Of a stretch of 64,000 nt of DNA, positions 40,101 through 50,400 are shown piece after piece. The notes below the pieces were generated by a model. That model searched no databases. It saw only the letters and a list, made by a program, of their open reading frames with translations, and was not told the DNA's origin. The translations under genes were made by a program, and so were the position numbers. The stretch comes from Lucifuga dentata (taxonomy: Eukaryota; Chordata; Actinopteri; Ophidiiformes; Bythitidae). The stretch is taken from positions 310,001 through 374,000 of the forward strand of contig VXCM01000282.1 in NCBI GenBank assembly GCA_014773175.1, read 5' to 3'. The first letter of the stretch is position 1. Each line of letters begins with the position of its first letter.

Positions 40101-41116
40101 TTATTATCAACAAATCCCAAGAAAAAAAAAAAGGACCTATTTTACCAGTTTTCTTCTCTGGAAAGCAGTTTGGTATTGGGCTAGTGGGTCTTGCTATTTA
40201 ACATTATCTACTTTGTACTTGCACTTTTTTTGGTAAATGTACATACAGGGCAGATGAGTGCACAGGCAGCTGCAGAAAGGCTTAGCTTACATACTAAAAT
40301 TATGGAATATAACAACGACAAGGAGAGAGGACTGAGTTACATGGGCCATGCTCGCTGATGAAGAAATTTATGACCTAATGCAACAGTATAGGCTTTTGAG
40401 ATGTTTTGGATAGCTTAGGTGTGGATGGAGTTATATGCTCTCTTTGAGACAAAATGAGAAAGTTTTATACTTAAGTGTAACTGCTCATAATCACTTTTCA
40501 GCTACATTTCCAGCTCTGATGGCAGCTTTTGGCGCTTAAATGGTGTAGGATTTGCTGCTATATCCACATCAACGATAAGGACACAACACTGCTATTTCTT
40601 TTTGAGAATGCTGGACAGATGCAACACTTCTTAGCAGGTTAAATTTAATGTTGCTTTTTATCTTTTCGTGGGAATCATTGATAACAATAAAGACAAAGAA
40701 AGCCGGCCTTTCCCTTTAAGAATTACCCGCACAACACTATTTAACTCAAGTCTTTTGTCGGCACACTTAGTCCTTTTTAAGAGACAGAGAACTTCAGAGA
40801 GAAGCCTCCTTCCATCCTCATCTGGCTTGAGGAGGTCATTTGGTCTGATGCCTTTTACTCCACATAATATAAACTTCCTCACCACAAGCTGCAACACTGC
40901 AGCTCACAAACAGCATAAATAAACAACCGCAGGACAAATCAGGGTTTGGAGCTTGTTAGGGCACACAACTTCAACATGAGAGTTTGTTTGTTCAAATTTG
41001 CTTGCGTGGTGACCTAACTCCTTTATACCGAGCACATGTGGGGAAGAGGGCACAGGAAGGCGAACCTTACAGGGGGAAAAAAAAAAGTGGAAAAATCCAT
41101 ATTTTTCCAATATAGA

Positions 41117-41150
41117 TGCCTGATGAACAGACAGGGCTGTTCATCAGGCA
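41117..41150. repeat. perfect 14-bp hairpin, 6-base loop
   Basis: The arm tgcctgatgaacag (41,117-41,130), loop acaggg, and exact reverse-complement arm (41,137-41,150) are present. Confidence 0.95.
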
Positions 41151-44100
41151 AAGTTTGACACATGACTTTGAACAGAGTTAGAAACAACAACTTGGTGGAA
41201 AAAGTAAAAGGTTGGAGTTAGGGTGGTTTGGCTAAACAAATGTCATTTTTGGATGCTGCTGCAGGGAGGATGAGAAAAGGAAAGATGATGAAAGGAATGA
41301 AAAGATACATTCTTAAGAAAGGAACTCGCTGCCTCCCTGTTTCCTGGGCTTGATTAGAGGGATGCAGCGACTTGCGGGTACATTAAGATTAAGATCTCAG
41401 CTGTCCAGAGGGAATTATAAAAAGGAAGCAATATGGGCATCTTTATCAAATGTGACATTGGTTTTTATGAAGTCTCATTAGGCCTATGAGGAAACTGTGC
41501 AGCCATGCAGAGAGGCCATTTTGTAATAAAATGTTTTGACCCACAACAGAGTCGATCTCGATTGTTACCTTGAGCAGGATCATACTCTGATGATTTCTAT
41601 TTAGTGTACAATTGTAACAGGATACGAAATTCATACACCTTTCTTCTAGCTTTTCTATTTTTCCTCTATAAAACTGTGTCCTCTATCCATTTCAGTTCAG
41701 AACACTATGACTTTGATCCACACATTCATTGTTATTTTTCTCATGTAATGGCCAATGATCTAGGGATTGGCGTTTATTCTACTGCTGCATGTGTTGCTCT
41801 GAATGACAGCCTCAGGTAAACGCATAAAATAACAAAACATTTTTCTCTAAGCCTGCAACTGCCCACAATAGTAATAATAATAATAAAAATTTTACAGCAC
41901 TTTTTAAAACAAAGTTTGAAAGTGCTCCTGTGCTCAAGCAATGCAAAGAGTTCATATGGAGCTAAAAGGTTTGAAATATAGCAAGGCACCAGGAAGCTGA
42001 AAGATCATAAAGATAATCACTGCCATTTTAAACTACATCTTAAAACACATTGGGGGAAAATGCAATGATCCTAATATAAATGTGATGTGTTCACACCTCT
42101 TAAAAACTGTTAAAAGCGATTAATCAAGAAATAAACAATGATACACAGTAAACTACGTCATTGACCCAGTGGATACCAAACTTCCAAAACCTACAATAGA
42201 CATTACATTCCATTCTGTATGTAAGAATCCACAATTTATTGTTTTAAGCTTTATGCTATCAAAAAATAAAACATTTATTTTGCATATGGATTGGTTTAAT
42301 TTTGCTGGACCTAAATGGGGTTTTAAAACTATGCAAAAAAAAAAAAAANAAAAAAAAAAAAAAGAAAAGGAGTCTGCCAGTTTGGGTTAACAAAATAATT
42401 AGACTGCAAAATGTATAATTATTCCGGCAGCTGAGTGGAGTTTTGTGTTCATTCTTTTAATGTTAATATAGTTACTATTATTCAGAGACAGATACCATCA
42501 GACCATAAAAAGACATCAAACACAGACCGTTAAGTTATACTTGTATGAGAAAAGTTACAGCATCTTACCTTATAAAGATGGGCCACAGAGCTCCAGGTGA
42601 CTGTTGTTTTCTGTCCAGATATTCTTGAAGTTGAAAGGTTTTATTGATTCTTCACAAGGTTTACTCTGGTTTCTTCTCAGAAAGTAGCTAACTTTTGGCT
42701 TCCCCGCACAGAAACAACCAAGCTTTCCTCTCCTGATAAAATCATGTTTTCCCGTCTGTAACGGGTATTGTATCTTTGCTAGCAACTATGGCACCAAAAG
42801 TGTCTAATTAACGTTATTTGCCGGCTCGCTATCATTACCCTTTTCCATATTAGGCTTCACCTTTTTAACACCGAATCCAAAATTTGTCAAACTTTCTTTC
42901 TTTCTACTTTAGCATTTTAAGCTAAAAAGAACGCCATTTCACGCGCGGTCGTGTTGCCGAACTTGCTGTTTGCCGCTTCTTTCCCTTGAGGCAGCTTTAG
43001 TAACTGCGTGGTTGCCACGGGACAGCGCCACAAGTGGTCACCATGTGAATTACACTCGAGGTCTAAATTTAAAATTTTTACTGTACATTTTATTTTACAC
43101 ACAAACACAAACACACACCTCAATTGTGAATTTGTGAGTTCCACACCTCCAAATTCATACTGCACTAACTTCTAGATATTATTCTTTTAGGAACATATTA
43201 TAATGTGACTGACCTAAGATCATCACATACCCAGAAAAGCATGGCAGTTAGGACAAATCCAATCAAATCTTTTTTTGTAATATTGATATTTTAAGAGGGA
43301 AATAGTCAAACACCGCAAAGCTTAAATAAGCTTAACTGTATGGACCGTTCAGTATGAAATCTGTTCTGTATCAGTAGGAAATATTTACAAAGTACAACTG
43401 ATGGCAACTATCACAGACAAATGAGGGAGTTTGTTCTTGTCTGTCTATAACCTCTGATGGCTTTTACTTGCTCAGTCCAGGAGCTTCTTTAGTTGCCAAA
43501 TCATGAACTAAAGCAGCATTACCTTAATAATATACTAACCTAAGCTTTTTATGGCAATACACACAAAGCATTTTCATTTTATCTTTCATATAGCCACCAA
43601 ATTTAAAACCAACATGACGTAATTTGCAACTGGGTTGATGACATACACTACAGTGTATTTCAGAATAATTGTGAATTGAAACTGGATATAATTAACTCAA
43701 ATCAAATACAATATATTTGTTCAGCATTTTTATGCTGAAGTCAAACTTTAAAACATATCAGTAAATCTCTTCTAAACTGCAATTTTTAAATAAAACAAGA
43801 AACAAAAAAAAAAACATACTTTGCAAAAAAAGATTCATGCAATTATTTAAAAATACAGAGAAATTTAAATTTCTCATTGTTTTACAAGAAAACTCACAAT
43901 GATATACATTTCATTCAAGACCTCCACAAAAAGTCAAGAACTACCCAAGATCTGGTTGTACCAATTTAAATAAGAATTGTATGTTAAATTCTATATAAGC
44001 TGCTGTAGATGGTGTCATAGATGACTATTGGTCTCCAGTCTCTGTAGCAACATTTGGGCGTTTGCCCCAAAGAGCAGCCTCCAGGCAGCAATACTGACAA

Positions 44101-44262
44101 AGGCAACTCAGACAGAATGAAATTATATCTTGCTTTTACTTCTCAGGTCAGCTTGCATGGTGATGTATAGTGGTCTGTCATCCAGCTTTAAATTTGCCCT
44201 GTGACTTAAAAATGTTCACTACAGCATTTGCTGTGACCAAATTATAAAGCTCCTGTTTTGCT

Positions 44263-45464
44263 TCAGCTTCGTTTTGGACGCTTAAACTCCGATCTATCAG
44301 CTGTTGTGTCTGCAGCCTTCTTGGATCCTTTTCTTCTAAACTCTGCTTCCTCTGCGTCATAAAGCGCATTCCTGACAAAGCGTGCAGCAGCTCCCTTATC
44401 CAGGTGGGCAGCTTTCTTTTTGTCCGTGATCTCCTTTACTTTGTTCATGTATGTCCTTATTCGTTCCTGAAAAACAGATAACAATTACAGCCATTCTACG
44501 AAGCACAAAATAAGCAAGGGTGGAAACCTTCCTTATACTGTGCTGTCCTTGACAGCACAGTATAAACATACATACCAATTCCTGCCTGACTCCATGTTCT
44601 CTGGGATTTACTCCTTGTGTCACCAAGTACACTGTCAATAAGAAACAAATGTAAGACTATTTCCAAATTGTGTTAAATGAAGATTACAACGCTTCTTAGC
44701 CTAAACGTATTTAATATGAAACTCTTTAGACTACATGTTCATACCTTACAATGCTATAGCAAAGAAAATACACAGATGAAGTTCTATGTGCAGGTTTTGA
44801 GGTGGCTCACAAACAGAATGTGTCTGTGCTATCTTTAAGATATTTCCTCTCATCCAAAGACTTGCCTGAATAATCTGAGAGAGAATCCACTAAACTTACT
44901 CCAGAATAATGAATTCAGTGTGTAGACAGACATCAGGTCCAACTTAGCTTGATCCAAAGGATCCATCTGTCAATAAATCAAATTTATCTTAATTAACAGC
45001 AGTGGATGAAAAAAATATTTCGTATTGTACACCAACACCTACATCTACACATACCTACAGTCATATTGAAAAAGTACAATTTTCCCCATAACATTTGGTA
45101 GAGTAAAAGGTAAAACAGAAATAATCCAGTATACACGACATTACCTAAAAGTGTACTTAATATAGACAGTACTTGTAAAGTAAATGGAAGCAGTAAATGT
45201 GGAGTTACTTCTTTACTTTTCATCTCTGGTTCTTGACTCATGCTTGATCACCCACATATTTGTCTTCATAATACCTGAAGATACGTGAGTGTAAAATTGA
45301 TAATCAAGTTCTGTATAACTGCCTACTTTTTGTGTTAAGTCATTCCTTGGCATTGCCATCAACTTCTGCAACATGGTTGTGACAGACGAAACAGAGGATT
45401 CAAAGTCTTTGAGCTGTTCATCAATTTCGTACGGGTAGTCTTCAGCTCTCCCATCTTTTGCCAT
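44263..45464 (-). CDS. c1d: C1D nuclear receptor corepressor / exosome cofactor
   Basis: Four coding exons, read from high to low coordinate: 45,464-45,327, 44,966-44,900, 44,631-44,576 and 44,466-44,263. All junctions are GT-AG and in phase, giving 154 residues (human C1D has 141). Residues about 8-95 form the Sas10/Utp3/C1D helical domain: [18 protein letters not shown], then [20 protein letters not shown], then TQGVNPREH and KEITDKKKA, all diagnostic of C1D. The C-terminus is longer and more basic than in human (ends KRPKRS), fitting RNA/DNA binding. In the family, C1D (yeast Rrp47/Lrp1) binds EXOSC10/Rrp6 and MTR4 in nuclear 3' RNA processing and also contacts DNA and DNA-PK. The start is the first ATG after the exon-2 acceptor, four bases in. 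A non-coding first exon probably ends at 46,261. Confidence 0.96.
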
Positions 45465-46260
45465 TGTCCTGAAAAAGGTAATACAGTGCTGTGTAAATTC
45501 ATTAATCCTGTTGTTGTATCAGTAGTGATGTCACATCTGACACTAAAGTGCCAAAGCATGCCTCACTTTCAAAGCTGAGGCATGCTTCATCTCAGGAAAG
45601 AAAAAAATCACATGGCAGATCAGTTTGATCCATTTTACTGTTGCAATCAGATAATATTACTTGGCTGGTTTTGCACTGGTGGATGAAGCTTTTAAATTCT
45701 TAATGACACAAAGTATTTTCAAGAAGACTGAAATGACACAATATTAGTAGACTGATAGTAGACAAGTGCATCAAAGAAAGTGAACATATCTACTTGTACA
45801 ACAATAACTGAGTAGCAACATGCAATATATAAGCATGTGATATTTTATAGTGTTATTATAATACATCAACTGTTATGATACTGTCGACAGTTCTCATACT
45901 GTCTTCTCTAATACACTATCTTGTTATGTTTTCCTGTGAATTTGTTTTCTCTGTCTTGTTGCATTGTATTGTTTATTGTAATGTTTACTGTACAGGAGTG
46001 AATCACCAATACAGACAATCAATATTTTATTTAAGGAATGTACTGTATTTCATTTCACAGCTTATGGAGCAGCAATGTTAGCCTAGCTAACTAAGAAACC
46101 TCGTGTATGCTGTAAAAATGACAGTATTCGCAGAAATACTTACTAACGTTAGATTACGAAGCAACTATCTCGCTTTTCTGAGAGGAATAACTAAAATATA
46201 TAGTTAATTCCAAACTTAATTCTGTAAATGAGCCTTTGAGTTATTTTTTCATCTACTTAC

Positions 46261-46290
46261 CACGCTGTCGCTTTCAGGAAGTGACGAAAC
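46261..46290 (-). other. c1d: probable non-coding first exon of C1D (3' edge)
   Basis: On the minus strand a strong donor (GTG|gtaagtag) lies at 46,261/46,260. The matching acceptor ctttttcag sits four bases upstream of the C1D start codon at 45,468, implying a 792-bp 5'UTR intron. The upstream limit (TSS) is unknown; only the donor side is supported. Confidence 0.55.
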
Positions 46291-46790
46291 ATAACAACAC
46301 AACTTGTCTTTTCAGTTCTCTACTGCCCCCTACGGCTGTGGAGGACCGCTCCTGAATTTTATTTCTATTCTTTTCTTTTCTTTTCTTCGCCTTTCTTTTT
46401 TTTTTTATATATTTTTTAATATAGTAAAAATTCTTTATACTCGTGGACGATTTTTCAAAGCTAAATACAGGTAACACTATATCTTTATGGTTTCACGGTG
46501 AAAAGCTACACTATTCCACAACCAAAGCTCCATTCAGATGTTTTTTTAAGTTAATTTTAATTGTTTTGTATTAGTAATCAAACTACATAGGGTAAGGAAC
46601 TAATATAAAATATGCAATAAATATTTCGTCTGGTAGCTAGCTCGACGTAACTTAATACTTGATGGTAGTTAAGTGTTCACGTTACTGTGGTAACTGTGGG
46701 TGTCAGCTGACTATCTAGAAATCAGATAATAGTCCTGAGCGCATATGTGCAGTTAAACAGAATTAAGGTGGATGTACAGAGAGGTGAGCA
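46291..46790. promoter_or_regulatory. head-to-head (bidirectional) promoter interval
   Basis: C1D runs leftward from here and the unnamed U-box/TPR gene starts rightward at 46,791. About half a kilobase separates the presumed C1D first exon from that start codon. A CTCF-like segment (ctgccccctacgg, 12 of 14 consensus positions) is at about 46,322-46,335. No TATA box or CpG island is evident by eye. Shared regulation is inferred from the geometry only. Confidence 0.45.
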
Positions 46791-47415
46791 ATGGATAACT
46801 GTGATTTGGAAAAGCTTTCCATCTCTGGAGGAAAGCTACAGCCAGCTTTCGAACCAAAGATCACAGACTACAGAGTGACTGTGGAAAGTAATGTCAACAA
46901 AGTCAGACTGGACCTGGTGACTAGTGACTGTGGAGCCTCATGCAGAATTGTGAGTATCTGGTAAATTATTCTAATAAACTTCTCTGAGCTGTGATTTAAG
47001 GTTCCTGATCATCAGCTTATTTAATGTTGTGTTTCAGCTCTCTGGTGATGGTTCCAGCACCATTAACTTGAATGAAGGGTTGAACAGAGTAGAAATAGAG
47101 GTGATAGCTGAAGATGGAACCACAAAGAAATATTCTGTGGAAATAACCAAACTGTCTGCAAAGGCTGCAGAGCTCAGTGGTCTGGATATGGAAGGAGATT
47201 TCCAACTTTATCCTTCCTTTTCTACAGAAAACCACCAATACTACTGTGAGTACATGTAAATTACATGACATGAGTGAAGCAGCTTTTATTAAAGTTACAA
47301 TGTCGTGTGCCATGTATCATTTTCTGATCCAGAGCTGTAGTTAACCATTATTTTCGTTCACTCTGTAACATGTCAAAAGTGATATCTTAAAATATCATAT
47401 TTTTATTTCACAACA

Positions 47416-47448
<33 letters not shown>

Positions 47449-50400
47449 AGTTAAATGATGAGAAAAGCACCAAATTCTCAGTTTTGAAAAGCTGGAACCA
47501 TCAAATGTATGGAATTTTTACTTATGACTAATACAATTAATATGTGATTAAAATTTTGTTATAACAATATACACATAAATTAAATCAAATGTAAAATTTT
47601 ATAAATTAAATGCAATTTTATTAAAAAAGGAGTGCATATTTTAAACATTATCAGAAAAAGTAAGACATTTAAATGTAAGTTTTACATAAACTCAAAAAAA
47701 TAAATAGATTTAAAACACATATTTGTATTTGTTCAATTTCTAACTTCTGCTGCGTTCACTGTAATTTTTTTTCTGTAGGTACAGTTCCCTTTCATTATAG
47801 TGCTGTGACCCCACTCCCCAAAGTTCAAGACAAAACCATGAAAGTCTCAGTGAATAAAGGAGACACCTCCACACCAGTTCCACTCAATTTTGGAGACACT
47901 GCGATGGAGATTTTAGTCTGTTCAGCAGATGGCAGTAATACCCAGGTAAGATCAATATGAGACAGATGTATCGATGTGATTTATTGGTGACATGTTTAGT
48001 TATCACAGTCAATTCTTCATTATATTTTAAAACATATACATCTTAATAGCCTTGCGTATTAAATCATACTTACATGGTCACAAGTACACATTAGTCTTTT
48101 TTTTTTGTTTGTTTTTTTCAGGAATACCGGTTATGTTTGAATGATTTTATGTGTTGTAATGNTTTTTTTTTTGTTTGTTTTTTTCAGGAATACCGGTTAT
48201 GTTTGAATGATTTTATGTGTTGTAATGTCCTGCCACACTGGATGATTTTTCAATAGACCTCTGAACAGAATCTCTTCTAATTTTAACAGCTGTACAGAGT
48301 GGTGGTGACTCGTGAGCTGTTGCCCATGGCTGTGACTTTCAGTGATAAGCAGAACAATCTGGACTATGAATGTCCGGTATCTCTGAATGCTTTTTATAGG
48401 CCCATCTTTATCAACCACAGGTGAGACTGGAACTGGAAAAGAATAATAACAGCAGCAGTAGCAGTTGCCTCCTATAGAATAACTATATTAATTTGTCAAG
48501 CACCTTTGTAAATAAATAACAAATTTTAAAAAAATAACTAAACAGCAAAAGCATTATCAGATGGAAGATTTGTCAAGATCTGCCAATGGAAATAGACGTT
48601 TCTGATACTCAAATTCAAAGTATTGATTTTTACATGTCAGCTGAATTTTATAATTTTGGGCATGTTAGTTGATAACACTGCTGAGTTTTATCATACATTA
48701 TGCAGATATGGTTAAAAGATCAAAGACTGCACGCACTATCTTCGGTCTTATGATTCAATAGATTCCTCCCAGTGGGATGTAAATTAAAGTGCCTTTTTGA
48801 TTTGCAGTGACCCAAAGCACATCTTCTCCAGACCTTATATTGAGATGCTGGCACGAAGGTCAAAGGTCGACCCGCTCAACGAGTGTCCTCTGGGAGAGAA
48901 CTGGAAGGTCACTGAGCTGGATCTGGACAAGAAGATGTCTGCCGCTCTTGTCAAGTGCTTCTTTGCTTACAGAGGTGCAACTTAAAAAAGATTCTTTAAG
49001 GCAGAACTGCTTTGGAGGCAAAATAATTTAACTGGAATGTGCACAAAAACACAACCACCATTATTTCTGCATAAAAAAGGCAAATGAATGGAGAGCAGGA
49101 ACTAGCAGTATGAAGATGAGTGTTTTTATCACCAGCTGAAAGAAAAATGCAATCTTGCCCAGCTGACCCTCTAATACTTAAAAGTGAGGTGCAAAACAGC
49201 TTTACACTCATAAGTAATATATGATTAGAGAAATAACTTTCCCAATACAACTTCACATGAAGTAAACTTGACTTCTCAATTGACCTGCACTTTCAACTGC
49301 ATATCCATGCAGATTTATCAATATTCAACATGTCTTAAATACAAAATCACAGACAAAAGATAACTTTGAGTGGGCATAAATCTGTTTGGGTGGGCTGCTC
49401 ACATAAATTCTATACTGTACATGAGAAACACTGAGACCACAGCTTTCTACTGTAGGCAAGTAAGTAGAATTTTGACCTTTCAAGAATGAAATGAATGCTA
49501 TAGCATGAATGCTGTAGTATAATAGTATGAATGTTATTATGTATTCAGATAAAAAAGAAGCATACAATACATGCATTACTTTGTTCACATATTCTGTATG
49601 TGAACGAATGCACTCTAAAAAAAAATGGATCCTTGGCTTTGCTTGCTTTTTTTATTTTTTTGCTTGCTTTTTTTTCCCCCTCAAATTATATGTGCATCCA
49701 AGCAGTTCTGCTTAATGTTTGTATGACTACAGCTTCACTCTCTCAGGTTCCCTCTTACTTATCTCAACACAGTTCTGATTATACTACTGATACGATCATG
49801 TAACATGAGGTTACTATCGGCAACTATTATGTTGCTTTCAAGAGGAGATATTGTTACTTAACTAAGAACTCATTTATTTAGCTGTCATGGGATTAGACTG
49901 GGCTTTGTGTGACCTTATGTTAGGCCTTTGTATACATAAGTAATTGATTTTTAGACAAGACCAAAACATTTTCAGTTCTTTTAAATAAATGATTTTAAGA
50001 ATTGTGCATTCATGTACCCGTGGCACCAGAAAATGGCTTCTCCCTATTGAGTAGGCACGGATTTTTTTTCTTATAAGTTATTTAATTGGGGTATGGAGGA
50101 AAGCACTAGACTTGTGGGGCCATATTCTAGATATGCAATTATTTAAGCCTTAATTTGCATGATTAAGTGTATGTGTAGAGGAGTGATTGTGTGGGGGAAG
50201 CAATTCTGCAGATTTATGAATTGATTCAACTGAAGATTCAGTTGATTAAACTTTCTAGAGATATGTCTTTTCAAAGGACTATTGGACTATTCAGTCTGTA
50301 CTAATACTGTTGTCGGTCATGGAGGATAACCCTGGTGACCACTGTGTGATGTTATTGTGTCTTTAATCTTTTTTTAAACAGGATGTGACAGTGTGATGAA

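Larger units (their letters stand above)
33901..44000. other. gene-free interval upstream of the gene cluster
   Basis: No exon recognised over about 10 kb. The interval contains two (AC)n runs (36,986-37,031 and 37,125-37,160), N junctions at 38,082 and 42,349, a GA-rich patch near 38,270-38,325, and a perfect 14-bp hairpin at 41,117-41,150. The 3' untranslated region of C1D must lie in the right end, but I see no clear polyadenylation signal that fixes its limit. Confidence 0.5.
46791..48322 (+). other. exons 1-4: two cadherin-like beta-sandwich domains
   Basis: Residues about 8-92 (KLSISGGKLQPAFEP ... TDYRVTV ... LNEGLNRVEIEVIAEDG ... KKYSVEI) follow the cadherin-like beta-sandwich pattern (Pfam PF12733 type): a 'G-x-L-x-P-x-F' opening, a 'Y-x-V-x-V' strand, and a closing 'N-x-I-x-V-x-A-x-D-G-x-x-x-x-Y-x-I' strand pair. 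A second, more diverged unit spans about 99-189 (LSGLDMEGDF ... YPSFS ... LYRVVVTREL). This fold is commonest in secreted or bacterial proteins, yet no signal peptide precedes it here. Confidence 0.75.

Noticed and set aside
48120..48290. Possible exon starting at the cag near 48,120 (Glu-Tyr-Arg-Leu...)
   Set aside because: It reaches a stop quickly. The exon at 48,290 (LYRVVVTREL) completes the beta-sandwich and keeps the frame. The first residues are similar only by chance.
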